Positions 1 through 12,857 of a DNA stretch of 64,000 nt are shown one piece after another. The notes beneath the pieces are model-generated. The model was not told the origin of the DNA. It searched no databases and saw only the letters and a program-made list of their open reading frames with translations. The stretch covers positions 455,191-519,190 of the forward strand of contig BGZK01000284.1 in the NCBI GenBank assembly GCA_005406025.1. The letters run 5' to 3'. Made by a program: the position numbers and the translations under genes. The stretch is from Eumeta japonica (Eukaryota > Arthropoda > Insecta > Lepidoptera > Psychidae). The number at the start of each line of letters is the position of its first letter. The stretch's first letter is position 1.

Positions 1-238
1 ATTGTGCTTGGTTTGGAGCAGAATATATATATTAATTTTATTTAAATCGGTTGTCAGAAAAAAATCATCTTCATTTATAAGATGTTGCGTGAGAAGTTAT
101 CAAGACAACACTCGCTAGCATCAAAAAGCTTATAAATATCAAGTTCATTCGTTAGTAACGTTCTAAAGAAAAAAATACTTACACTCTATCTTCTGATCAA
201 GATGCGCTCGACCCGTTGAAATATATACAAGGACAGAC

Positions 239-284
239 TGAATTCCACGCAGGAGAAGCCGCGGTCAGAGAGCTGGTAGGATGT
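239..284 (+). mobile_element. Helitron-like element 3' tail (fragment)
   Basis: The segment reads gaattccacgcaggagaagc followed by cgcggtcagagagctggtag. It resembles the tail of a very common lepidopteran dispersed element, whose end reads roughly ACGCGGGCGAAGCCGCGGGC then an AGCTAGT-type end. Such CTAG-type ends suit a non-autonomous Helitron, but the class is my inference. The final CTAGT has decayed to CTGGT. No 5' end can be placed. Similar tails lie at 30490-30526 (plus) and 20268-20310 (minus). Confidence 0.4.
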
Positions 285-1199
285 AAAACTATTACAATAA
301 AAAATCAATTTGTAAGAAGTTCAGTGTGATGTCGAAGTGTACATAACCACGTCCACAAACATTTGTGTTCTGAATATTCACAAGTTATATAACACCATTT
401 TTACCAAATATTTGCTTAATGAGGATCTTAAATGTAAATAATTACATCAATTAAATTTTGTACATCTTCAGGGACCTTACTTTACAGGCAACAACACAGA
501 GTCCTCTAAATCAATTCGGAAACTTATGCACTCAAATAATATGTGAACACTGTTTATCATTTTATTTTATTTTATTTTATTTCCGAGATTTATGCCGGTC
601 AATACTTTTCCTAAACACTTCCGAGCTTTTCTTCCGTGTATAAAGTTTTCGTATGTATATGAGATGCTAGAGAGAGTTGAGATTTACTTAAACTTAATAC
701 TTAGAGATAATCTATGTAAATTTCCCGAACGATCCGTTCTTTTAGCGTGAAAATTCTATCCACGGAATGCCCTCATATATGTGCTGTATGAAGTCAAGCT
801 GTACAACCTAAGTATATTAATATGTCGGTTTGCATATCCGACAAATTTCTTATTATTTTAACTAAATTGTTGGTACTTCTAAGCCTTTTCATCAACTGCT
901 GCCGATACGAGTACGCAGACGCCATTAACGCGAATTATCTACAGTAGCTTCCAAGAATGAAGCAAACAGCATTAATAAACTGTAATTTCTCATTTCTTAA
1001 TATATACATAACCAGATCAGTGTTTATATGGGGGAATGAAAACTTTTTTTTTCTTTCTATTGAAAAGTAAGTTATTTTCAGTAAACCATATCTTCATTTT
1101 TGAGATACGAATATGCACATTGTCATTAGTGAGCTGTTGTCTTTTAACGTTAAATAACAATGAGGGATATTCTACGAAAACTATCACTTCATAAACATT
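285..1199. other. AT-rich stretch without a recognised gene
   Basis: Apart from a short pentanucleotide run (TTTTA units, about 560-582), I see no gene, repeat family or structured element here. The short open frames have no recognisable motifs and look like chance. Confidence 0.6.
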
Positions 1200-1500
1200 T
1201 TAACAAAACCGCAACAAAACCGCATAGGCATCAGTTAAGAACAGAAATAGACTGAGGAATTTCTGTGGCGCCCCCGTGAGGACCACAGATCCCGACGATC
1301 TCGCGCCGTCGACGGCGACCCTCTGAATTCTGTTGCTCAAATGCGATTTCAGAAGGCCGAGGGCTCGGCCCCTAACCCCACAATGACGTAGTTTTCCGAT
1401 CAGTTCGTGATTTACACAATAAAACGCCTTGCAGAGATCACAATACACCCCCTCCACATCCCGCGAATCCTTTGAGACTCTTAAAATTTATTGGATAAGC
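1200..1500 (-). mobile_element. Non-LTR retrotransposon reverse transcriptase fragment
   Basis: The minus strand keeps an 85-codon open stretch (1457 to 1200) from the palm of a LINE reverse transcriptase. Near its start is GVYCDLCKAFYCVNHE, which matches motif A of lepidopteran LINE RTs (pattern CDLSKAFDCVNHE). The first Asp is kept, but the second conserved Asp is Tyr. Next come a conserved GVRGRAL block, a SHLSNRIQRV block and a degraded QGSILGP block (APQKFLSLFLF). Homology seems to continue upstream to about 1500 in another frame, which implies a frameshift. Fingers, thumb, endonuclease and 3' end are all missing, so this is a dead internal fragment. The family assignment is secure at the RT level; the clade (Jockey-like) is less certain. 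Confidence 0.85.
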
Positions 1501-3236
1501 TCAACGCCGAACATCTATTGTTGACCCAAGATGAAATCAAACTGTTTTCTAGACATTAAATAAAAAAATAAAATGTAATGATAATTGATTGAAGCATCAT
1601 TTAAAAAAAAAAGATTCTTGTCGGTAGTTAGGATAAAAACTTAGATTTGATGGGATTCGATTTAGTAGCGCCTTCCAATAAAGATATGTCCTTGTTTTGT
1701 TCACTGATGAACTTCACACTTTTAAGTAACAAACCATTAAGGTCAGCATTCTTTATTAATTTCCATTGACCTACATGCTGTGAAATATGTAAACATTTTG
1801 AATTCAAATATTTTAATCTTACGGATTTATAAATTCTAAATCAATATCACTGAGTGGTATATTTTTCTGAAGTAACGATTTAGCAACAGGAGAAGATACA
1901 TTTTAGACATTCGGTAGTCGAAGTTGAAATGTTAGTGAAGATATTTTCAAAGGCTTCAACAGCCGTATTGCACGTCGTACGGCGTATCATACAAAACACT
2001 TCCCTGTGAGCTTACATTTGTGCAAATTCAATCACAACTCGTTTGATCTACGAACGAGCCAACTCTCTCTATAATTCTGACCTGACATAACGATATAATA
2101 ATGAAGATTATATTTTTGCCATTTAGCTAAAAGCCCGTAAATCTTAGTACAAAACGTGAGTCGCATTTGCATAGCCGGTTTTACGTACTGCATATTAATT
2201 TTTAACGAAAAACGGGTTAAATCTAATTTTTGTAATTCCTAGGCGAACGCAGAATTTTCAGCCTGTTGGCTTTTTATCATAGAAACTCTAGCACACAGAA
2301 CACCGCCGCCGTCGTCCCCGTTGCTGTGACGCGAACAGTAATTTTGGAATGATTGTGGATACACTATTTTGTAAATGTACATTTTATTAACAAGGTACAT
2401 TCACCTACTTCTTAAAATGTATCAAATACTATCCATTAATTTTTGTCTTGTATTAACAATGCAGATCAGAATTAAACGAGAAAAGTTGTGGTGATTTAAC
2501 ACTTTATCGAATTCTCATGCAAAATAATGAAACTAAGAAAAAACTGTGCACTCCGAGAACGAGACACGACCTGTTTAAAAATAAATATGGTTTGCCTTGA
2601 TAGGAAAATATGCAAGTTTTGTGAGTAAAAGTTAATGCTGGTAGAGCAAAGACTGCCGGTAGCAAATCAACATGGCTGTGAGTCTGCTTGTACTCTGCGC
2701 TTGTTCGTCACATGTTCACAAATTTATCTATTTAAAAATATCATTCTTGATTTTCAACTTACTTTCATTAACAAAAATAAGTATTAACTCAAATTATACT
2801 AATCGTGAATCTTGGAACTTAATAAATAAATCTCTGATTCTTATAAGACAGTTGATTTTCTGTATATTATTGAATGTTTTTTCTTAATACATATAAAACT
2901 GCAAATTTTGATCAAACATGCGAACAACAACCACCATATTTGATATTTTGGAATGTCGCTTAGAAGACCAGATCTGAGCCGTGACGTCACCCTTCACCGG
3001 TCTCGTGTGAAGCTCCATTTTGCATGAAAGCCATAAAAGAGCTGCGATCGTTTCTAAGCTTTTTATTTCACGACCGTTCCCAGTTTTATTTTCAACTTTT
3101 ACTGACCCGTTCAGTTCACTTTTTTTTTTCGTCGAATATTTAATCCTATATGAATATATTATACAGGATGTAAACGACTTTCGGGCATTTCTTGCAAAAT
3201 TGAGTTGTGAATGATGAATAAGCACACATCTAATTT
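1501..3236. other. AT-rich stretch, nothing recognised
   Basis: No gene or repeat family could be recognised. A small CpG-rich patch lies near 2300-2335 and a TGACGTCA palindrome near 2980. Short open frames on both strands around 2884-3225 overlap one another and carry no known motif. Confidence 0.5.
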
Positions 3237-3625
3237 TAAGGGTTCCGTAGTCAACATGAAAAAAAGACCTTTATAGTTTCGTCATGTCCGTCCATCCGCC
3301 CGTACGTTATAAGAATTTTAGTTAAAAACTGCTAGATTTATATTCATGAAATTTGGAGTACTGGCGTCTTGTATAAGCCGGTACTGACTAGCAGTTGGAT
3401 AACAAAAATAAAAATTTATAAAGAGGACACTCCATACATTAAAAAGAAACTGAAAAAAAAAAATTAACAAATATAAACGTGTGACACATATTTTGTCAGT
3501 TCTTTTAAAAACCTTTTAAGGTTTCTAAGCATTTTTTTTGTTGATTAATTGAATATTTTTGGAAATAATCGCTCCGAAAGGAGCAGAAATTTTTGCTCCC
3601 CCCCCCCCCCTTTTTACTTTTAAAC
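3237..3625. mobile_element. Dispersed lepidopteran repeat, GGTTCCGTAGTC type (degenerate copy)
   Basis: The left end reads agggttccgtagtcaacatg, followed by a region rich in tccgtcc repeats. Near 3560-3585 it has aataatcgctccgaaaggag and then a poly-C tract (about 3599-3611). All three landmarks occur in this order in a non-coding repeat that I know as widespread in moth genomes. The copy has many substitutions. No protein is encoded. The element's class and formal name are unknown to me. Confidence 0.5.
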
Positions 3626-3699
3626 CAAATTATGACCAAAAATTATAAAGAAATATATAAAGATAACGCCGAATAAATACGTTCAACAATTTGTTTTTC

Positions 3700-3860
3700 A
3701 ATATAATCCAATGGCTCGTCAACTCGTTTCCCTTCGATAGCATAATCGAACGGAAATCCAGTAGGCGAGCCATTGGAAAGTAGATGGTCACTGCCGACCA
3801 TGAACATTCGCAAAACTAGAGAAGTGACCAGTGCGTTGCTAACCGTATGGTAAGAATAGA
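3700..3860 (-). mobile_element. Probable retroposon-derived fragment (ATGGTCGG...GACCAT type)
   Basis: On the minus strand the segment includes tgcgaatgttcatggtcggc and then agtgaccatctactttccaa. This resembles the stretch found in many lepidopteran retroposons, where a 'ttcatgggcggcggtgatca' block precedes 'cttaccatcaggtg'. The match is by memory and the copy is diverged. A 96-codon minus-strand open frame covers it (3933-3643), but it has no recognisable domain and is probably non-coding. Confidence 0.3.
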
Positions 3861-3933
3861 ATATCTGGTGCAACGGAATTGATGAAGAGGGAATGGAACC
3901 ATAGAAGGGGGAATGGGCCACCGGAACTCTCAT

Positions 3934-4659
3934 TCACGGATCGGAATAAAACAGCGAAAGGTTGTACTTCACGTCCGTATTGTGTGTGAGTGTTTCAACA
4001 GTCGATCCGGCAGATTCTTGTATTGCACGGATTGGCCACAATATGGCTCTACAATGGTGATTCACAGTTTTTTATTGTCATAAGTTAGTCATTGTTTTAT
4101 AGGAGACTAAATCAACTTTCAGAAAAGATTTCCTAACGTAACTTATAGAATTAGGTAAGTAAGAATCATTTCAATAAATATGTCGAAACCCGGCTTATGA
4201 AAAAAAAATATTATTGCATTGACAATAACATATTAATATAGAATTTTCATTGTTTCTCGAACGTCGATTTAATAGACTTAAGTTTCAGAATTGTTATAAT
4301 AGGCCTGAAAAGTTTTTTTCAGGTTTTTCTCCTTCTTGTATTTCCAAGCCTAGGGTAAATAAATAAGTTTGTCTTAACACAATAAAACTATGTAGATAAT
4401 TTATTTAAAAAAAAACTTTCCTTCATTTAAGTAAATATTTATAGTCTTCCTAAAATTTTGACATTCCTTGGACTTCTGGCGTGTCTGATGATATTCGACA
4501 TATCACTTACATATTCAGATGTACATCACACAATATACGGCTATTTGAAATAAATTGACTTACATACGTATATAAGAAAAAATGTCCCATCACTTTAAAC
4601 TATCAGGAGCCCGTTTTTTTATATTTATTGCTTGTAATTTTTTCTCAAATTAGTTTTTT
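3934..4659. other. AT-rich stretch, nothing recognised
   Basis: No gene, repeat or strong structure seen. Confidence 0.5.
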
Positions 4660-4990
4660 TTCCCTTTTTCCGTTTGCCGACACACTTGTAGCGGTATATA
4701 TTTAGTCAGGGTTCCCGATGAGTATCGACCGAGAAAGGGGAATTGTCGTCGCACAAGGGCGGAGGGGCGAAGGGAGAGGAAAGACGTAACCTAACTTAAA
4801 GTCAAGGTCCCTTTTATGATACCTAGCTCGGGCCGCTTACGTAAGTCTGCCGTGTGCTCGAACAACCGGCGGATAGAGACCTGAAAAATATACATGAAAT
4901 AAAACTCTGTTTTCGTCATTTCGTTCTTCGCTACGTCTCGATCTCGATTTGACGTTCGTCTTCCATCGTTTGCGCATCTATCCGTTTACT
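4660..4990. promoter_or_regulatory. GC-elevated island, candidate host regulatory DNA
   Basis: The segment is clearly richer in GC and CpG than its surroundings, carries no transposon signature, and includes tcaaggtc at 4802-4809, close to the FTZ-F1/ERR-type nuclear receptor half-site. It could be a conserved enhancer or an unrecognised old repeat. The call is inference from composition only. Confidence 0.25.
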
Positions 4991-5694
4991 TGCGGTATTT
5001 GATAAGTATTTCGAAGCCTTAAACTATGATGCTCCATACGATCATAACAGCCTTATTTCATAGCTTGTAACAATTGAAATACGACATAAATTTTTAAACT
5101 TTTTGAAATATACCAGGCGTTTGGAAAGCAGTTTTCCCTCAAGAAATAGTAGCAAGAAAATTGAGGATCACTTTTTTCGAATTAAATCATGTGCAATCAT
5201 AATGAGTATGAAACTTATGCAAAAAAGAGGCAAGTGAAAAGTCGAGCTAGTTATGTGCAAGGATATTTGTCTTATAAAATTCACTTCTGTATATCTACAG
5301 ACACCTCATTGAACATGCGCATTCAGGAATCTCTTAATCCTTGATTTTATGTGGCTACTGGTGTGTAAACACAGTTTTTTTATCGTTCTCAGTATTAAAT
5401 TGATGTCGATCGCTGCTTTTCTTAAATATTAATAATATTTTTCTAACTAGTACTAGATTTTCGAAAATAAAATGAGATGGCATAATTAAAATCCCAATTT
5501 CATTACATTTAATCTTAAAGGATACTTAAGTCTTATTTTCCAAAAAAATATGTCGCTAAATGAAATATTGTTCAATTTTAAAGTAGAAATTATTCATTTG
5601 CGTCTATGAGGGGGTCTGCTTTGATAATTCCTATACTATTTACTTAACGAATAGTAAAAGTTACACCAAGATTTCGGGTTAAATTTATATGAAA
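4991..5694. other. AT-rich stretch, nothing recognised
   Basis: No gene, repeat or strong structure seen. Confidence 0.5.
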
Positions 5695-5760
5695 AGAAAA
5701 ACTGGCTAAGGTGGAAGTGGAACTACCGGATCTAGGGTTCCGCATGTACGAACGATATGA
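5695..5760 (+). mobile_element. 5' stub of GGTTCCGTAC-type dispersed element
   Basis: The order aaactggctaaggtggaagt, then taccggatctagggttccgc, parallels the 5' end of the common lepidopteran element (pattern GGCCAAGTGCGAGTCGGACT then GGGTTCCGTAC). Only the first ~65 bases can be aligned by eye. Longer copies of the same type lie at 37857-38613 and 54697-55410. Confidence 0.4.
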
Positions 5761-6340
5761 CGCAAAATTCGGAAGTGAATACATTTCAAGTCATATCAAT
5801 CGTATTTCTCCAAATAAAATTAGATAAATATCAAAAACAGTAAGGTTCAATATGTTGATTTCAAATTCACATATGCTTACACATGAGCTGGTGATTAAAT
5901 TGTTATTCTTAACAATTGAAAATAATGAATAGTAAAAACTTTATAAACAGATTTAGTTCAAAATAATTTTTGGTGAATTTATTCAAAAAACTGTCTTTTC
6001 TTTATAATCTTCAAGCAGTTCGTTCAAAAGACGATACAAAATTAACTAAACTGCAAAACATACGCGTCAGAGGATTTTAATTCAAAACTTTTAATGCATC
6101 CTTAAATACCTATACAATGACACCTCACACAATGAAATACACAAAAAATAATTTTTCGTGCCTGGGTTTTATGTATGGTATTCGTTTACGTATTTGTCTG
6201 GTATTTAACACAAAAACTTATGTAAGAAATTCCATCAGAGTCTACGAAATAATATCAAAATTAAAAGGCTTGTAACATACAGACAATGAGATCGATAGAC
6301 GGCGCAAAACTATAAAGGCTCTCTTCTCACCTCTGTGGGC
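5761..6340. other. AT-rich stretch, nothing recognised
   Basis: No gene, repeat or strong structure seen up to the hairpin at 6341. Confidence 0.5.
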
Positions 6341-6450
6341 CTAGCATGACGCTCTAGACAAGGGTCTCTCTAGGACTAACCCTGTTGTGCCGACATGATG
6401 AGCGAAAGGGCCAGTCTGTTGAGACACTCTTGTCTAGGGCACCATGCTAC
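6341..6450. repeat. 110-bp imperfect inverted repeat (long hairpin)
   Basis: The left arm (6341-6383, starting ctagcatgacgctctagaca) is matched by the right arm (6407-6450, ending ttgtctagggcaccatgcta then c). By eye the arms pair over more than 40 bases with scattered mismatches, closing on a loop of about 23 bases. Composition is richer in GC than the flanks. It could be the core of a palindromic MITE or a transcribed hairpin such as a small-RNA precursor. I see no target-site duplication that settles this. Confidence 0.65.
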
Positions 6451-9419
6451 GTACGACAGCTGAACGCGGAAACCTAACGGTATGAACCAGATGGATTCCA
6501 CGCGTCTACAGACAGAGCGGGAGTGGTGAGCTCATCTAGGGTTCTTCTACGTAGTTTGCGAATTGAAGACATTAATCATCATTTGCTTAAAAGGCGAAGT
6601 AAAATTTCCACATGAAACTGTACCTCTGAAGAAATTCAACAGGAGCCTTCAAAAGCATAAGCAGTTCCCGACAAGTATTTAGATAGGAGATTACGACTTA
6701 GTTGCTTTACATGTTTTTCTATCGCTTCACAGTTAAAGGCATACCTTTCCACATTTTTTTTTTGTTTTATATTAAGGAATCTGAACTTTTGTGCTCCACA
6801 TTGGTTTAATGAGGATCGATAGATTGAGGAATGTTGTCATCGATGTCAGTAACCTCCAGGAATGACGGCGCAATGTGCTCTCCGAGACACTAATCAATTG
6901 GTTTAACTTAACTCAAAAACCCATCACTCTATCAATTCTCGGACAGGATTGGAACTTCATAGTTCTTGATTTTAAGGCAATACCCCAATGACCAGTCGGC
7001 CGCCCCTCTCTCAGGCCTATAATGCCCTCATTTTAAAAGAGATCGCCCACAGATGAGTCAAAGCACTTAATAGACCTTAAGATTAAAGATACTTTAGTCT
7101 ATGATTTCGACTTATACATTATAAAAATCAGAACGAACCATCACAGAAATATTACAACAAGTATAGACGCGCAACTGAGGGTTCAATACTGAGTCCAATA
7201 GCGAATATTTTTGCACGGAATACACTGATAGAAGTTGCTCAATTTCGAACGAGTTTGTTGTTCGGCAAAATTTCAAGCGCTCAGAACTAGACGCAATGGA
7301 ACGGAGCCAAGTTTTTAATTAGAAGAGAAATTTAGAATCGGCGGAACCACTGATACTTTTCATCCAGTACGGTTTCACTGTCACCGGTATCGCTGCTGGC
7401 ACTTTCTTTTTACATTCTTCAAAACCTTCCTTACATTTCCCTTATCTTGGGAGAAATTACGACTTTTTCTCCTTTACCTAAATTTTTTTTTATTTGACTA
7501 TAACAGGGTTTTCTAAATTAAGGTACGCGAGAGGATACGCTAGGATACGCTGGAAATTCGCTGGGGAGCTTACGACTAGATTTATGTAAAAGCGGCCAAG
7601 TGATTAGCTAGCCATTCGTTATCTTAATTCTCTAAAAGGGATTCGCAGTCCTGTGGGAAATTCCATAGGATACTACCCTCGTCTATAATAACATCCTCTC
7701 CACAACCACGTGGTTATTTCGCGCAGTGGTGGTGGCCTTTAAATGCCCGAATTCAGGCATAAAGCGGGCTTCCTACGCCACAGTGACGCTCAACAGAATC
7801 ACATATTTTAGTTTTAAAATTGACAACTCGAGAATCGATCTCTGTGTGTAGACCGCTGCAAGACAATTATATGAGAAATGAGATCGCTTGTTAACAAAAA
7901 GCAAAATGGTTATTACGTGTCCTTCCGAGCACCATATTCGCATATCTAATACTGAAAGCTTTGTTTATTCGTCCATTGCTGGTTTACAAATGATTTATTT
8001 TGCAAAGCAGATAAGTAAAGCTTTTAATTATTGCCGTTGTCAGCAATCGCTTATTGTGGAGTTTTGGAGTTTCGAACCTTTGTTTTGTAACATAATTTGT
8101 GTAGCATATTTTGTCAAATCAATATAAATAAATGCGAATAAAATTATAATCAAATATAGTAGAGGGATTGTCCATGCTTGGGTCACTACCTCGGCAATTC
8201 GGAACACAGACCCATCGGTTCATAGACACATCCTTATTGGCTGTGCTGTCATATTATTACTTTTTTGTATCCATCAAGCCGTTAAATTTATGAACAGAAA
8301 ACAAGATTTTTATTATATAACAAAGTACCGTTCACCTAAAGTAAAGGGTATAAATTACACAAACAGCCATATGATGGTCAACTTGACTGTAATATGAAAA
8401 TGGGTTTATTATGTCATTTTATTTTATTATGAATTCACTACTTTATTCATCTGAAATGTATTTGTAAAGATGTGAAATGTATCAAAGCGCATCAATTTTG
8501 ATTCGTTAGTTCTGTGACATTCGGTTTCCTTTCCTTTTCAATTAATTTTAAGATCCTTGAAATATATTTAGTCCATTTTCCAAGTGACGTTTGCATGTAT
8601 GTATTTATTAATTTGTGGCATGTGTGTTTGTATCTAAACCCCTAATAACTTTTAAACATGAACCCCTTGAAACGTAGTTTGCAAAATTCGAAAATGGGGC
8701 ACTCAACTTAGCTTTTCTGAAAATTTAAACTGAGTCTTAAGATTATTAGAAATCCGCAAAACGAAATTTTTAGAAAAATTTTTTTAGACTATTCGACTGA
8801 TGGATACCAAAATTAAAAAACTTTTTTATAACCTTCTTTGTACAGTATTTATTCTGCTCTTCTCCTGCGTCGAATCAAAATCCAAGTACACGTTCATAAT
8901 ATGTCGTAATGGAAAAATTTTAAATTGGCCGTTTTTATAAAATAAATTTTTATTTTCGAATTTGAAGAACTCAAAATTTATTATAACTGTATTTTTGAAC
9001 TCGAAGGGCTCAAAACAGCACTAAAGTCATCTGTCATTTATATTTGAGATTGTTTTGAGCATCAACATTTTCTTTTATAATGAATTCTATGATTTATTTA
9101 GTTTTCTAAATTAAGCGTTAAGGATAGGGCAGGGCGTCGTACGTTTTTCAAATTAAATTTTTAAAGGTTTTATCTTTAAAAAGAAATATTTCAATATTAT
9201 CAAAATGCTCCTATTGACATTGAATAAAAAAACCTGAAATTCGTTCACCACGAACTGGCGTGAGCTCTTAAACATGTTCACAATCGCATCAAGCAACAGG
9301 TCGATGCGAAAATGCCAATGTCGCCCAGACGGACAGACGTACATCGAAGCCTCACGGTAAATTTTGATTCAAGACCTTAAGAATGCTAACGGTATCGTAG
9401 AATATATTATATCATTCTA
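6451..9419. other. Long stretch without a recognised gene
   Basis: The region 6800-7080 is somewhat GC-richer and non-random looking, and 7290-7110 keeps a 60-odd codon open stretch on the minus strand with no start codon near its beginning. I could not assign either to a known family. Near 7527-7553 there is a small duplication (ggatacgct). The rest is plain AT-rich DNA. Confidence 0.4.
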
Positions 9420-9880
9420 AAAACACAGAGTTGCATATCGCCCGCGTTTCCTTGAATACAAACAGCGCCGCCGGCTACATATATCCCTGAGGCACGACTA
9501 GTTCCCGCACGCGACGTCTCCCGTGTTCGCTTAATACACAGATCGGCGTCCCACCGCCCTGCTCCGGCGCCGATAGGCGGGTATCGCTTGTTCTCTTGCC
9601 CGAACACTATGGACGTCTCCCGCGACGAGGGAAAAGTCCTGAACAAACAACGCTCGGACTGTGCGATGCAGGCTTTGTTCGCTGTTTGCGCTAACATTTT
9701 GCGGTGCAAATACCGCTAATGTCGTTACCGCCGGCGCCGATGGCGCGCGCGAGCCGCGATTGTTTGCGAGGCGGACGCGACAGTAGACGAAAACGTGATG
9801 GATCATTTTTCGAGCGTTTCGTGAAAGGATAAACGGCCAAGCGCCAGCCATATTCCTGCTTTCGGTGCTCCGCAGTAATA
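9420..9880. promoter_or_regulatory. CpG-rich island, candidate promoter or enhancer
   Basis: CpG dinucleotides are frequent through the whole segment, densest around 9720-9780 (for example ggcgccgatggcgcgcgcga), in sharp contrast to AT-rich DNA on both sides. No transposon hallmark is visible. Overlapping open frames of about 100-120 codons on the minus strand come from low stop-codon frequency in GC-rich sequence and show no domain. A developmental enhancer, a promoter or a non-coding exon would all fit. Confidence 0.35.
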
Positions 9881-11131
9881 AGCTGGTCATTCGTTATAAA
9901 AAGAAATAAATTTGGTATATTCCTTTATCGAGCCGTAACGTGTTTGGTGATTTGTAAATGTGTTTAAAAGAAATATAAACGGTTTGATTGCACTTTTATA
10001 AATTTTCTGATGATTTAAAATATTTAGGATGTTAATTATTTATTGTATTAGACTCGATCATTTCCTGAAAGCCCTTCACGTTGAACCAGGAGTAAGAATT
10101 TACATAAATAAAAAAAAAACAATAGAAATTAAAAAAGAAAATATACGTATCTACTACATATTTACACCGAACTAAAAAGTGTTAAATAATTTATTTTGTG
10201 TATCTAATTTAATATATTAAGTTTTAAATAAAAAATAAAATATTTTGAAACGAAAAAGTAGAAGCACAAACAATGACATAACTATAACAAGTTTTATTGA
10301 AATATTGATATATCAATTACGCCATGTAGTTCTATTTTCTATAGGGCTTATAGAAATTATTTAATACCTTTCAGACCGTTCTCCGTTTTAAACCTTTCGG
10401 TCCACCGTTGCGCTTAATTATTTAAATAACAAACAATTACTGTTATTTGTACTCAAATTACACAGCACCCCCTTTGCGTTCTGTCTGACGACGATGAAAA
10501 ATGCCTTATTTAACAATATCTTCAAATCGGTTAATGGGCATCATGGTATGGCTATCGTCCGCCCATCAATCGGGCTGTACATCTTTCGCGAATCGTCATA
10601 ATAGTGACGTGTTCATTCGTTTTATTTGCTCTACGAGATTCGCGTTTCATTATTCGCTCTTTGATCGATAGTCGAAATGATTAATAGTGATGGCCACATC
10701 TATCTCGATAATAAATTTACTATACAATCGTTGTGACACACCATTTTTATGTGGATTGGATTTTTTGCCATTGCCTCGTTTTCATCGGACGTCATTATTA
10801 GATAAAATAGGTAATTGACGATTTTTATTTGTATTAAATATTTAATAAAAGTAATACTTGTGAAAATTTAGGCTGCGTATATTTGCGCTCGCAAAACTCA
10901 AAAAACAGGAATTCGATTGTCTTAGAATTTTGGTATAACATTTCATTCAATACGCCCATATTGTGATACATCTACTAGTCATTAGACTTTGTCGACGTAT
11001 TTGTACTGTTAAACCGAACTACTACACCGATTATAAGAATTCTTTGACATACGAAAAACAACTCTATCCCCGAGTAATATCGTTTACATTTTATTTTGAT
11101 TTCACCATTTGTCCCGACTTCACCCAAAATT
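9881..11131. other. AT-rich stretch, nothing firm
   Basis: No gene or repeat recognised. The part 10440-10760 is less AT-rich and looks non-repetitive, so it may hold conserved non-coding DNA. Confidence 0.45.
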
Positions 11132-11340
11132 GGAACAGTAACTAGTAGGAACAGTAACTAGTAGGAACAGTAACCAGTAGTAATAAATAATGCTGAAAAT
11201 GAGACAAGACTAGAATCGGGAGTCAGAACTGGGACGGTAATGGAATTGAAGTCGAAATTAATAATTGATCCGGGATAGGAATGGGGACAGTATCGAGATC
11301 AAAATTGAGAGCGGGACCGAAATTCAAAATGTCAGCAAGA
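11132..11340. repeat. Short tandem repeat grading into a degenerate minisatellite
   Basis: Three 16-bp units, ggaacagtaactagta with one change in the third, occupy 11132-11179. Downstream to about 11340 the sequence keeps a purine-rich, irregularly periodic pattern (gggaccgaaattcaaaat, aatcgggagtcagaactggg) like that seen at 18915-19075 and, on the opposite strand, at 40765-40920, 43130-43210 and 62850-62945. A 74-codon open frame crossing this region (11281-11505) is probably an artefact of the repeat. Confidence 0.6.
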
Positions 11341-12129
11341 TCAATCGACATAAAATATGAAAGGATATGTACTAATGTACGCAGAACTAAAACTAGCTTT
11401 CAGCACGCGGTTTCGCATGCTGATCTATTGTACAAAAACATAGACGAATTGCTGAACAAGAATAAAGCATCATGGCGGCGTGCTAAGTACTATATGTTCG
11501 AGTGAACGCTTATAGGCTATTTTAGCCAATTCTGTTCATAAAATAATACTAATATTAAGATAACATTTTTAAGAGCTATCTTTACATTCTGGAATTTAGT
11601 TTATGGCGAAAAATAAGAAGTTATTTGATACGAGATCAACATGCGTCTGGTAAAAGCGACAATTATATTTTGTAATGTAATGACATTTGCAGGTTTACTG
11701 AGTGTGAACGAGTGTTTATGGTTTAAGCAAAGTTCGTCATTGAATCGAGAAGAGCTGAAGCAAAATCATGTTTTGATGAATTTTCGCTAAAACTGAGACA
11801 ATATAATGTTATAAAGATTCCCATTACATTAAAAAAATTATAGTAAACTTTGTTTTTAAAAGAACAATTTTAAATAAAATCTAACTTCTTATATTATTAC
11901 GTGAATTTGTTATATTATTTTTCAATTCAAGTCATCCAAGATCTAGGCCTCCCTTAATCATCGACCAGGACGTCATATGCCGTCAGCCGACACAGTTTTA
12001 GGGAGTCGGGCGTGCGTAGACACGAAAGTAGCTTTCTTCCCCGTAAGTTTACCAACTCACGGGGAAGTTTCACAATGCGCATTCCGACTTTTCGTTTTTC
12101 GATAAAGAATCCAAATAAAAGTTAACTTA
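11341..12129. other. Mostly AT-rich stretch, nothing recognised
   Basis: The only structure noted is a 9-bp perfect stem, cttccccgt at 12036-12044 with acggggaag at 12059-12067. Confidence 0.5.
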
Positions 12130-12430
12130 TTCCAAGCGAGATTTTTCGGCGAGCTCGACGCGCATCGCACTTGGACACGCCTAAGCAGTAAATATTTCCA
12201 TTGGAAGGGCACCGTCAGGGCCTGAAATAAACTTAGTCGCGTTTTCGCCGCGGGAGGAAAAATCGCAACGTAACGCCGGGGCCCGCAGTAATTAAGAAAG
12301 CGATGTTTCAGCGAAACCGGTCATTGTTGGCATGTTTACTCTTAATACGGTGAAAAAAAAATGAAAAATAAGCCTCTGCGGTCGTCGCTTTAGAGCGACT
12401 GAAAAGGTGCCGTAGGCGGCAACACTTACG
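12130..12430. promoter_or_regulatory. CpG-rich island with homeodomain-type site
   Basis: CpG-rich, non-repetitive DNA with TAATTA at 12289-12294 directly after gccggggcccgcag. This pattern resembles conserved developmental enhancers in AT-rich insect genomes, but the call rests on composition and one short motif. Confidence 0.3.
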
Positions 12431-12857
12431 TATCAAATTGCAACGGAAGGATTTGGGTTTTTTTTTAAATATATCTCTTGTAACTCTTTTTATACAGACG
12501 TAGGATAATAACCTTATAGGTTCTGTGGTGAGAGTTGTACCATTCCATATTTTGTCCTTGGCGTTTATGATCAGTCATAATATCAGTGGTTCGAATTAAA
12601 CATGACTCCTACTCGACATTGAATCGACTTTAAATAAATTGTTTGGTATTACACCATATAAGGTAAAATGAATGTGTCTCAAACTACTGGCTTTTTGTAC
12701 GATTTTGAAGACGGCTCGATTTTATATGTTATAGATCTCGGTCAGCGTACTCAAAGAAATGACGCAAATACGACCAAATTGATAAATACGTTATCAACGC
12801 GATATCAATTCGATACACATTTACGCTTTATTAAATGTCATATATACCTAGTTGATA

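Noticed and set aside
9531..9890. 119-codon minus-strand open frame in the CpG-rich island
   Set aside because: It overlaps a second open frame on the same strand, has no domain, and GC-rich sequence lowers stop frequency by chance.
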